From: Pseudomonadota bacterium
Lineage (GTDB): Bacteria > Myxococcota_A > Polyangia > Polyangiales > Sandaracinaceae
Direction: 5' to 3'
Assembly: GCA_023427125.1 (NCBI GenBank)
Contig: JAEZBP010000651.1
Location: 1 to 12,814 of the forward strand
Length of the DNA: 12,814 nucleotides
In this document: positions 5,841-12,814 of the stretch, piece after piece
Layout of the letters: each line of letters opens with the position of its first letter
Position numbering within the stretch: position 1 is the first letter of the stretch
Program-made: the position numbers and the translations under genes
The notes under the pieces: generated by a model
The model's input: the letters and a program-made list of their open reading frames with translations, nothing else
Told to the model about the DNA's origin: nothing
Databases searched by the model: none

Positions 5841-6290
5841 ATGAGACCGCTCCCCGACAAGCTCTTCTTCCGGATCGGCGAGGTCGCCGAGATCGTCGGC
5901 GTGAAGCCGCACGTGCTCCGCTACTGGGAGTCGGAGCTCGGCTGCCTGCGCCCGATGAAGACCCGCGGGGCCCACCGCCAGTACCGGCGGCGCGACGTCG
6001 AGCTCGCGATGCTCATCAAGCAGCTCCTGCAGCACGAGGGCTACACGATCCCCGGCGCGCGCCGCCGCTTGCGCGAGCTGGGCCACGATCGCGTCGCGGC
6101 GCACCTCCCGGAGGAGGCCTCGCGCGAGGTCGAGCTGCGCGGGACGCTGCTCGGCGTGCGCGAGGTGCTGGTCGATCTGCTGCGCGGCCTCGACGCGCCA
6201 TCGACGGCGCTCGCGCCCGTGACCTCCGCCGAGGCCGAGGTCGAGGCGCTCGTGCCGGTGAGCCGACGGCCCCGGCGCGAAGGTCGATGA
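5841..6290 (+). CDS. MerR-family transcriptional regulator (small)
   Basis: The 149-aa protein starts with a winged-helix MerR DNA-binding domain (about residues 9-80). FRIGEVAEIVGVKPHVLRYWE is the classic recognition helix region, followed by the wing QYRRRDVELAMLIKQLL and GYTIPGARRRL. The remainder is a short helical, acidic then Arg-rich tail without the Cys residues of metal sensors or a recognisable ligand domain, so the signal it senses is unknown. MerR proteins of this type sit beside pheT-ihfA in other Deltaproteobacteria and Myxococcota (family knowledge, not checked here). It probably binds as a dimer to a promoter spacer. No gene of obvious target function is adjacent; tRNA-Pro follows by 74 nt. 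Confidence 0.87.
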   Translation: MRPLPDKLFFRIGEVAEIVGVKPHVLRYWESELGCLRPMKTRGAHRQYRRRDVELAMLIKQLLQHEGYTIPGARRRLRELGHDRVAAHLPEEASREVELRGTLLGVREVLVDLLRGLDAPSTALAPVTSAEAEVEALVPVSRRPRREGR

Positions 6291-6300
6291 TCTGGCGCGC

Positions 6301-6328
6301 TTGCGCGAGCCCGAAATGCAGCTACGCT
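6301..6328 (+). promoter_or_regulatory. Candidate promoter for tRNA-Pro
   Basis: TTGCGC (6301-6306) and TACGCT (6323-6328) are 16 nt apart, about 37 nt upstream of the tRNA. Both boxes are weak matches. A CCCGA-TTCG-TCGGG hairpin (6335-6348) lies between this and the tRNA, presumably in the 5' leader removed by RNase P. Confidence 0.25.
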
Positions 6329-6364
6329 CGCGCTCCCGATTCGTCGGGGACAAAAGCTGATCGA

Positions 6365-6439
6365 CGGGGCGTAGCGCAGCCTGGTTAGCGCACCAGACTG
6401 GGGGTCTGGGGGTCGCTGGTTCGAATCCAGTCGCCCCGA
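6365..6439 (+). tRNA. tRNA-Pro, anticodon GGG
   Basis: The full cloverleaf can be drawn by hand. The acceptor stem CGGGGCG (6365-6371) pairs with CGCCCCG (6432-6438), the D stem is GCGC/GCGC, and the anticodon stem CCAGA/TCTGG encloses loop CTGGGGG with anticodon GGG at 6400-6402. The T arm is GCTGG-TTCGAAT-CCAGT, and the discriminator A is 6439. The first base pair C1-G72 is typical of bacterial tRNA-Pro. The 3' CCA is not encoded, so a CCA-adding enzyme is needed. It decodes CCC and CCU. Confidence 0.96.
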
Positions 6440-6448
6440 TCGGAGAGA

Positions 6449-6485
6449 GGCCTCGGATCCCCCCAGATCCGGGGCCATTTTGTTT
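6449..6485 (+). terminator. Intrinsic terminator after tRNA-Pro
   Basis: GGCCTCGGATC (6449-6459) pairs with GATCCGGGGCC (6466-6476) over 11 bp (one T-G wobble) around loop CCCCCA. TTTTGTTT (6478-6485) follows immediately after one A. It ends the tRNA-Pro transcript and lies 23 nt before surE, so surE probably starts from its own promoter or from read-through. Confidence 0.88.
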
Positions 6486-6508
6486 ACAGGCCACCTCTTT
6501 CAGGCCGA

Positions 6509-7312
6509 ATGCGTCCGCTCATCCTGCTCTCGAACGACGACGGCGTGCACGCGCGCGGTCTCACCACGCTGCGCGAGGCGCTGCTCGCCATCGCCGACGT
6601 GGTGACGGTCGCCCCAGCGTCCGAGCAGAGCGCGGGCAGCCACTCGCTCACCCTCTCGCGCCCCCTGCGGCACCGGATGGTCGAGGACGACGTGCACTCG
6701 ATCGACGGCACGCCGGCCGACTGCATCTACGTGGCGCTCTACCGCGATCGCTTCCTCCCTCGGTGGCCCGATCTGGTCGTGAGCGGGATCAACCACGGCT
6801 ACAACCTCGGCGCCGACACGTTCTACTCGGGCACGGTCGCCGCCGCGCGCGAGGCGGCGCTCCGGGGGATCCCGGCCATCGCCTTCTCGCTCGGCTCGGA
6901 CGGCTCCTTCGTCGACGCGGCGAAGGTCGCCGCGCTCTTGACCGCGCGGATGGTCGAGGCGCCGGGCCCGCGCGAGGGCGCCCGAGGCGCGCTCCTCAAC
7001 GTGAACTTCCCCCCCGCGGCCCCGTATCGCGGCGTGTGCGCGACGCGCCTCGGCCGGCGGGTGTACCTGGAGTCGGTCATGGTGCGGAGCGATCCGCGCG
7101 GCAAGGAGTACTACTGGATCGGCGGGCCCGGCGCGCATCCGCACGAGCACATCGAGGGATCGGACACCGAGGCCGTCGACCGCGGCCTCGTGTCGGTGAC
7201 GCCGTTGCTCCTGGACGCGACCGACCCCAATGACTTCGGGCTCGCGGCCTGGGTTGCCGGGACCGAGCTCGCCGGGACGGAGCTCTCCGGGCAGGAGGAT
7301 GGACATGAGTGA
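6509..7312 (+). CDS. surE: 5'/3'-nucleotidase SurE
   Basis: A metal-dependent survival-protein phosphatase that dephosphorylates nucleoside 5'- and 3'-monophosphates, with exopolyphosphatase activity in some homologues. The product is 267 aa, matching the family. The metal-binding aspartates are D10-D11 in LLSNDDG, the catalytic-site Ser is S41 (SEQSAGSHS), and the conserved Asn is N95 in SGINHGYNLG. TPADC (68-72) and YSGTVAAAREA are also typical. ATG 6509 gives the family start MRPLILLSNDDG. The Shine-Dalgarno is poor (AGG at 6502-6504). Its 3' end overlaps apt by 8 nt, implying coupled expression. In proteobacteria surE often lies beside pcm, which is not seen here. Confidence 0.95.
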   Translation: MRPLILLSNDDGVHARGLTTLREALLAIADVVTVAPASEQSAGSHSLTLSRPLRHRMVEDDVHSIDGTPADCIYVALYRDRFLPRWPDLVVSGINHGYNLGADTFYSGTVAAAREAALRGIPAIAFSLGSDGSFVDAAKVAALLTARMVEAPGPREGARGALLNVNFPPAAPYRGVCATRLGRRVYLESVMVRSDPRGKEYYWIGGPGAHPHEHIEGSDTEAVDRGLVSVTPLLLDATDPNDFGLAAWVAGTELAGTELSGQEDGHE

Positions 7313-7835
7313 CGAGCGGATCGCCTTCTTGCGCGGCTTCGTGCCCGACGTGCCCGACTTCCCGTCGCCCGGGATCGTCTTCAAGGACATCACCCCGCTG
7401 CTCGCCGAGCCCAAGGCGTTCACCACGTGTCTCGATCTCTTCGCGGAGCGCTGGGCGGGAGAGCGGGTCGACACGATCGTCGGGATCGAGTCGCGCGGCT
7501 TCATCTTCGGGGCGGCGCTCGCGGCGCGGATGACGGCGAGCTTCGTCCCCGCGCGCAAGCCGGGCAAGCTACCGCGCGAGGTGCTGCGCGTCGAGTACGA
7601 CCTCGAGTACGGCAAGGACTCGCTCGAGATGCACGCCGACGCGCTGCGGCCCGGTGAGCGCGTGCTCATCCTCGACGACGTCATCGCCACCGGAGGCACG
7701 GCGGCCGCGGTGGTCGAGCTCGCGCGCAGGCAGGGCGCGGAGGTGCTCGGCTGCGGCTTCGTCATCGAGCTCGCGTTCCTCGGTGGCCGCGCGAAGCTCC
7801 TCGACGTCCCGGTGCTCTCGCTCCTGTCGTATTGA
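7305..7835 (+). CDS. apt: Adenine phosphoribosyltransferase
   Basis: Converts adenine and PRPP to AMP and pyrophosphate in purine salvage. The product is 176 aa with the usual architecture: FVPDVPDFPSPGIVFKDITPLL at the N-terminus, GIESRGFIFG, KPGKLP, and the PRPP-binding loop VLILDDVIATGGTA at about residues 120-133. The start at 7305 is preferred because AGGAGG (7293-7298) lies 6 nt upstream of it. The in-frame ATG at 7299 touches the Shine-Dalgarno, and the frame open from 7230 lies entirely within surE. The start overlaps the surE stop (ATGAGTGA), so termination-reinitiation is likely. SurE releases nucleosides and phosphate from AMP-type substrates and Apt remakes AMP, so the pair may work in nucleotide turnover. 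Confidence 0.95.
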   Translation: MSDERIAFLRGFVPDVPDFPSPGIVFKDITPLLAEPKAFTTCLDLFAERWAGERVDTIVGIESRGFIFGAALAARMTASFVPARKPGKLPREVLRVEYDLEYGKDSLEMHADALRPGERVLILDDVIATGGTAAAVVELARRQGAEVLGCGFVIELAFLGGRAKLLDVPVLSLLSY

Positions 7836-7839
7836 GCAC

Positions 7840-7868
7840 CTGAACCGCTCGGCGTCGCGTGCTATAGG
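7840..7868 (+). promoter_or_regulatory. Extended -10 promoter for tRNA-Arg (and eno)
   Basis: TGCTATAGG (7860-7868) is an extended -10 element (TG-N-TATAGG). CTGAAC (7840-7845) at 17-nt spacing is a weak -35. Transcription would start about three bases before tRNA-Arg, as is common for tRNA genes. No terminator lies between apt and here, so read-through from surE-apt may also contribute. Confidence 0.55.
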
Positions 7869-7877
7869 GCCGTTCCC

Positions 7878-7951
7878 GCTCCCGTAGCTCAGCTGGATAG
7901 AGCAGCGGCTTCCTAAGCCGAAGGTCGGAGGTTCGAATCCTCCCGGGGGCG
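7878..7951 (+). tRNA. tRNA-Arg, anticodon CCT
   Basis: The acceptor stem GCTCCCG (7878-7884) pairs with CGGGGGC (7944-7950) with one T-G wobble. The D stem is GCTC/GAGC and the anticodon loop TTCCTAA has anticodon CCT at 7912-7914. The T arm is GGAGG-TTCGAAT-CCTCC, and the discriminator G is 7951. The outer pair of the anticodon stem (27-43) is a G-A mismatch; the other four pair. CCA is not encoded. It reads AGG, a rare arginine codon in this CGC-rich sequence. It lies 27 nt before eno with no terminator in between. Confidence 0.95.
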
Positions 7952-7978
7952 CTGGCACAAGACGGAGGAGGAGGGACC

Positions 7979-9255
<1,277 letters not shown>

Positions 9256-9259
<4 letters not shown>

Positions 9260-10452
9260 GATCCCGCTCGAGCTACGCCGCCCGCGCTCTCCCACTCGAT
9301 GCGGTAGGCGTAGAGCTCGCGCTGCTCCGACACGCCCATCTTCAAGAAGAGCGGCAGGAGGCGGTCGCGCGCCCACGCTGCGAGCGCGCTCGAGGGGGCC
9401 TTCGGCGATCCGTAGCGGCGAGAGCGCTCGACGACCCGCTCGACGCGCTCCCGCCGCGCAGCCTCGAGCTCGGGGAAGGCGCGCTCGGGATCCATGCCCG
9501 AATCGCGCAGGCAGCGCGCGAGCATCATCGCGTCCTCCATCGCGAGCGAGGCGCCCTGGCCGGCGCTCGGCGAGGTCGCGTGCGCGGCGTCGCCGATCAC
9601 GCAGACCCGGCCCGCGTGCCAGCTCGGGATCGTCCGGATGTCGTGCAGCGGCCAGGGCCCGAAGACGGCGGGCGTGCTGCGTACGATGTCGCCGATCCAC
9701 GTCGGGTCACCATCGTGCAGCGCGAGGATGCGCGCGCGCCGCGCCTCCGGATCGAGCGCGTGGAGCGGCTCGCGCGCGCCGCTGTTGTGGAACCACCAGA
9801 TCTCTCCATCGGGCCGGCGGAACGCGCCGAAGAACGCGCGCCGGCCGAAGACCATCACGTTCCAGCCGACCGCGAGCGGCGCGTGATCGGCGCGGCCGTA
9901 GCCACCGAAGTCGAGCATGTCGAGGAACTGCGGCGCGGGCGCGTCCGGGATCGCGAGGGCGCGGGTCGCCGACCGGATGCCGTCGCAGCCGATCACCAAG
10001 TCGGCGGTCTCTTCGCTGCCGTCGTGGAAGCGCGCGGTGACCGAGCGTGGGTCACTTCGATCGAGCGCCGTGAGGCTCGCGCCGAAGCGAACCGCGACGC
10101 CCGCGTCGATCGCCGCCCCGACGAGCACCGAGTGGAGCTCGCCACGCCGCACCATCACGAGCGGCGCGCCGTAGCGCGCCTCGTCGCCGAGGCCGTCGAT
10201 CATCCCGATCTGCTTGCCTCGCGCGTTCAGGAACGCGAACCCCGCCGCCGGGGTGCCGCGCGCGAGGATCGCGCGATCGGCGCCGATCTCGGCGAGCACG
10301 TTCATCCCGTTCGGCGCCACGCCGAGGAAGACCCCCTCGTCGGTCGCCGCCGCGCGCCGGGACTCGCAGATCGTCACGTCGACCCCGAGTCGGCGCAGAA
10401 AAATGCCCAGGACCGGACCGGCGATCCCGGCGCCCACGATGAGTGCTCGCAT
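9256..10452 (-). CDS. FAD-dependent monooxygenase (group A, PHBH fold)
   Basis: A 398-aa single-component flavoprotein monooxygenase of the p-hydroxybenzoate hydroxylase type. Such enzymes use NAD(P)H and O2 to hydroxylate aromatic or related substrates. The N-terminal Rossmann motif is GAGIAG (7-12), followed by an Arg-rich stretch and a conserved Arg in VMVRRGELHSVL. The middle DG motif is CDGIRSATR, and the GD motif GDAAHATSPSAGQGASLAMEDA lies at about residues 280-300. No signal peptide or extra domain is visible. Substrate cannot be told; UbiH-, salicylate-hydroxylase- and TetX-like enzymes share these motifs. The ATG (10452) has GGAG just upstream on the minus strand. It diverges from a LysR gene that probably controls it, and it ends in a shared CTAG with eno. 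Confidence 0.9.
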
Positions 10453-10499
10453 GCTCCAGCGTCTCCTCTCCCGGAGCGGTATGGAGGGCGCGATGGTTT

Positions 10500-10543
10500 C
10501 TCACCAGTGATGAGTCGTGATGCGTCCGTTCACTGGAGATGAA
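10500..10543. promoter_or_regulatory. Two LysR-box-like palindromes in the divergent region
   Basis: CTCACCAGTGATGAG (10500-10514) has CTCA-N7-TGAG arms and fits T-N11-A. TTCACTGGAGATGAA (10529-10543) has TTCA-N7-TGAA arms and also fits T-N11-A. Their centres are about 29 bp apart, close to three helical turns. CCAGTGA (10504-10510) and TCACTGG (10530-10536) add an inverted repeat joining the two sites. This is the expected layout of recognition and activation sites for a LysR-type regulator between divergent genes. The second site overlaps the alternative upstream ATG (10539) of the LysR gene, which favours the 10572 start. Confidence 0.5.
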
Positions 10544-10556
10544 TCATTTGCGGCGC

Positions 10557-10562
10557 TACGAT
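10557..10562 (+). promoter_or_regulatory. -10-like hexamer before the LysR gene
   Basis: TACGAT lies 9 nt before ATG 10572, and no Shine-Dalgarno separates them. If used, the transcript would be almost leaderless. There is no good -35, as often in activator-controlled promoters. Confidence 0.35.
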
Positions 10563-10571
10563 CGGCCGCTC

Positions 10572-11501
10572 ATGAACCTCTCGTCGCTCGATCTGAACCT
10601 GCTCGTCGTGCTGCACGCGGTGCTCGAGGAGGGCTCGGTGGCTCGCGCGGCGGAGCGCCTGCACGTCACCTCGCCGGCGATCAGCAACTCGCTGGCGCGG
10701 CTGCGCGCGCTGCTCGGCGATCCGCTGCTCGTCCGGAGCGGGCGCGGCCTCGTGCCGACGCCCCGCGCGAAGGAGCTCGGGCCGATCCTCGCGCGCATCG
10801 TCGAGGACGCCGAGCAGGTCGTGCACGGGCCCGGCGGCGACCCCGCCGCGACCACGCGGGAGCTCACGCTCGCGCTCGCCGACGCCGATCAGGTCGCGAG
10901 CCTGCCTCGCCTGGCCACCACGCTGGCACGCACGATGCCGCGGGCCCGCCTGCGCGTCGTCAGCGTGGACACGCTGATCTCGAGCGGCGGGCTCGAGGGC
11001 GGCGCGGTGGACGCGGCCATCGGACCGGAGGAGACGGCGTCGGGGCTGCACGCGTCGCCGCTCTACGAGGAGGACGCCGTCTTCGTCGTCCGCCGCGGGC
11101 ACCCCACGGTGAAGAAGCGACTGACGCGCGAGGCGTTCAACTCCCTGCGCCACGTCGACGTGCACCTCGCGCTCGGTCGCGGCGGCGCCGGGCATCGGGT
11201 CGCCGAAGACGCGTTTGCGCGCGTCGGTCTCGCGCGCGACGTGGCCATTACCGTGCCGAGCTTCACGGCGGCGGCGATGGTCGCCGCCTCGACCGATCTC
11301 GTAGCCGGCCTGCCGCGCCGGGTCGTCGCGAGCCTCGCGAAGGTGGCCGACCTCGTGATCGTGGAGGCGCCGCTGCCGGTTTTCCGTTTCACCATGCAGC
11401 TCGTCTGGCACGAGCGGACCCACCTCGATCCGGTGGCACAGCTCTTCCGCGCGACGATCACCGAGGCCCTCGGGGCCCCGCGTCGAAAGCGCCGCGCGTG
11501 A
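10572..11501 (+). CDS. LysR-family transcriptional regulator
   Basis: A 309-aa LTTR with an N-terminal winged HTH (about 5-64: LDLNLLVVLHAVLEEGSVARAAERL, then SPAISNSLARLRALLGDPLLVR) and a periplasmic-binding-protein-like effector domain (about 90-300). The C-terminal LVWHERTHLDPVAQLFR resembles the NodD/DntR/LinR branch, whose members respond to aromatic or related small molecules. ATG 10572 gives the usual start MNLSSLDLN; an in-frame ATG at 10539 would add 11 residues, has GGAG touching it and lies in the operator-like site. It is divergent from the FAD monooxygenase, the classic arrangement of an LTTR and its target. Its last 44 nt overlap the convergent hydrolase-like gene. The ligand is unknown. 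Confidence 0.92.
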   Translation: MNLSSLDLNLLVVLHAVLEEGSVARAAERLHVTSPAISNSLARLRALLGDPLLVRSGRGLVPTPRAKELGPILARIVEDAEQVVHGPGGDPAATTRELTLALADADQVASLPRLATTLARTMPRARLRVVSVDTLISSGGLEGGAVDAAIGPEETASGLHASPLYEEDAVFVVRRGHPTVKKRLTREAFNSLRHVDVHLALGRGGAGHRVAEDAFARVGLARDVAITVPSFTAAAMVAASTDLVAGLPRRVVASLAKVADLVIVEAPLPVFRFTMQLVWHERTHLDPVAQLFRATITEALGAPRRKRRA

Positions 11502-12570
11502 TCGCGGCGGCGCGCTTCACCTGCGCCTTCACGCGCGCGTCCCAGCGGCTGTGGACGTCGCTCGAGCGGCACGCCCAGATCAGCGCGCCGGCGTAGCCGC
11601 GCTCCTTCGCGAGCGCGATGCGGGCCTCGAGGTAGCGGTCCGGCTCCGACTCGCTCGCCCACAGCTCCGGATCGGCCCAGCGCGAGTGCTGCGCGGTCGG
11701 GAGCTCGCCGAGCAGGCAGGGCTCGATCGCGCTCTCGCGCGCCGGCGCGAGGCGCATGCCGAGATCCTCGCGCGCGTAGTGGTGGCGCTGGTGCAGGTAG
11801 CGGCCGCTCGCGGCGAGCGCGGCGAGCGCCTCGCGCGCGGGATCGGTGAGCCAGGTCGGCCGGGCGTTGCAGAAGCCGATCGTCGCGAGGAGATCGCGGC
11901 GCGCGATGCGTCGCGCGCCATCGACCAAGAAGTCCGAGAGCGCGGCGGGCGGCGCGAAGGGGCCGCGGTGCGGGCCGGCGAGCGCCGGTCAGTCGGGCTC
12001 GTTCATCACCTCGAACGCGAAGAGCGCGCCGCGCTGCGACTCGCTCACGTCGAGGAGCGGCTCGAGCACCGCATCGAGGAACGCGCGCTGGTTTCGCCCG
12101 AGCACCAGCGCGCCACGCCCGCCGCTCGCCGGCCCGCCTTGGTGATCGAGGATGGGGAGGAAGAGCTCGAAGCTGAGCAGCGACGGGATCAGCCTCACGC
12201 GGGCTGCGCGACACGCCTCGAGCAAGCGCGCGAAGTCGTCGAGGAACGCGGGTGGCAGCGGCGGCGGATTGATCCGGGGCTCGAAGCGGAGCGAGTGCGC
12301 GTCGGCCCAGCGGCCCCGGCTCGGGTAAGGCTCGCGGAACGGCACGCGCTCACCGAGCTCGCTCGGGTCGCGGCCGACGGGGTAGTTCACGCCGCCGGCG
12401 AGGATCCAGTAGCGCACCACGGAGAGGCCGAGCGCACACAGCTCGTCGAGATCGCGGCGCACCGCGTCCCAGTCGGTCGGGCGCGCGCCGGCCCACGGCG
12501 GGGGGCGTGGGCCGAAGTCGTGCCCGCAGCTCACCCAGGGATAGTTGGCGCCGACGATGAACGCGCTCAC
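11458..12570 (-). pseudogene. Glycoside-hydrolase-like TIM-barrel gene split by in-frame TGA
   Basis: Reading from GTG 12570, the frame gives 193 residues ending FEVMNEPD, then TGA (11989-11991), then continues open for 176 more codons to TGA at 11458-11460, for about 370 aa in total. The first part starts FIVGANYPWVSCGHDFGP. NEP fits the acid/base Glu (about residue 191) of clan A glycosidases such as GH5. PCLLGELP (Glu about 289) fits the nucleophile strand, and GALIWACRSSD a late barrel strand. Relatives often have Trp after NEP-[DE], so TGG-to-TGA is the simplest explanation. There is no signal peptide, so it would be cytoplasmic; the substrate is unknown. It could be a genuine pseudogene or a base-call error. 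No Shine-Dalgarno is obvious. It is convergent with and overlaps the LysR gene, and diverges from the sctU-like gene. Confidence 0.7.
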
Positions 12571-12609
12571 CCCGGACAGAGTAGTGCCGCGGAGCCGACG
12601 TGCGCGGGC

Positions 12610-12615
12610 TATCCT
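12610..12615 (+). promoter_or_regulatory. -10-like TATCCT before sctU-like gene
   Basis: TATCCT lies 11 nt before ATG 12627. No Shine-Dalgarno is present between them, so the predicted mRNA would be nearly leaderless. No convincing -35 is seen in the 56-nt divergent gap. Confidence 0.3.
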
Positions 12616-12626
12616 CCCGACCTCGC

Positions 12627-12814
12627 ATGGACCAGCAAGGCACCGAGGAGGCGACGCCGCGCAAGCTCCGCAAGGCGCGCGAGCGCGGCGAGGTGGCGGC
12701 GAGCCCGCTGGCGACCACCGCGCTCGTGCTGCTCGGCGCCGGCGGAGCCGCCGTGCTCGGAGCCGAGGCCGCTCTCGAGGGGTGGCGCAGCCTCGCCGTC
12801 GCGCTCTTCTCCTC
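12627..12814 (+). CDS. Type III export apparatus protein, SctU/FlhB family (5' part only)
   Basis: The first 62 codons are visible and the frame runs off the window. It starts MDQQGTEEATPRKLRKARER then GEVAAS, the conserved cytoplasmic N-terminus of FlhB/YscU/EscU proteins (E-[KE]-[TP]-T-x-[KR]-K-[IL]-x-x-AR-x-[KR]-G-x-V-x-x-S). A hydrophobic Ala/Leu/Gly stretch (about residues 33-48) follows, the start of the first membrane helix. Family members are inner-membrane export-gate proteins with a self-cleaving C-terminal NPTH domain that switches substrate specificity; that part lies outside the window. Virulence-type SctU versus flagellar FlhB cannot be separated from this fragment. As the first visible + strand gene after a divergent promoter, it may open a secretion gene cluster. 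Confidence 0.75.
   Translation, partial: MDQQGTEEATPRKLRKARERGEVAASPLATTALVLLGAGGAAVLGAEAALEGWRSLAVALFS

Noticed and set aside
7230..7304. Longer N-terminus for apt from 7230 or 7299
   Set aside because: The extra residues are encoded inside surE and are not family-like; ATG 7299 touches the Shine-Dalgarno, while 7305 has correct 6-nt spacing and the normal start.
11975..11991. Selenocysteine insertion at the TGA of the hydrolase-like gene, with the hairpin as SECIS
   Set aside because: The stem has only a 2-4 nt loop without the expected apical G/U features, the family context favours Trp rather than Cys/Sec, and no selenoprotein machinery is visible.

Overview
This 12.8 kb window is very GC-rich chromosomal DNA and contains mostly housekeeping genes. 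The order infC-rpmI-rplT-pheS-pheT-ihfA-merR-tRNA-Pro, the GC-ending codons, and protein features such as IF3 with an AUC start and an Ala/Glu-rich tail point to Myxococcota, with a Sandaracinus- or Polyangiales-like relative as best guess. That is inference from family knowledge; no database was searched.

Positions 1-5303 hold the translation block: a C-rich, hairpin-bearing leader, infC (IF3, non-canonical ATC start at 204), rpmI (bL35), rplT (bL20), a strong intrinsic terminator or attenuator (1571-1611), then pheS and pheT (the two subunits of phenylalanyl-tRNA synthetase). pheS carries an in-frame TAG at 2355-2357, where the family has a conserved glutamine. Positions 5304-6485 hold ihfA (IHF alpha-like, with an acidic insert), a small MerR-type regulator, tRNA-Pro(GGG) and its terminator. 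Positions 6509-9259 hold surE and apt (overlapping by 8 nt), tRNA-Arg(CCT) and eno (enolase). tRNA-Arg ends only 27 nt before eno with no terminator between them.

From 9256 the content is accessory: an FAD-dependent aromatic-type monooxygenase on the minus strand, a divergent LysR-type regulator with two LysR-box-like palindromes in the shared intergenic region, and a minus-strand glycoside-hydrolase-like gene split by one in-frame TGA directly after its NEP catalytic motif. The window ends inside the N-terminus of an SctU/FlhB-family type III export protein, so a secretion or flagellar locus may begin here.

The genes fall into four functional groups: ribosome and aminoacyl-tRNA supply (infC to pheT, tRNAs), nucleoid and transcription control (ihfA, merR), nucleotide salvage and glycolysis (surE, apt, eno), and a locally regulated oxidation module (monooxygenase and LysR). 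I see no CRISPR array, insertion sequence, prophage or clear novel multi-gene system. The points most worth a second look are the infC start and leader, the hairpin 17 nt before pheS, the two premature stops (both explained by a C-to-T change on the plus strand), and the LysR-box pair.
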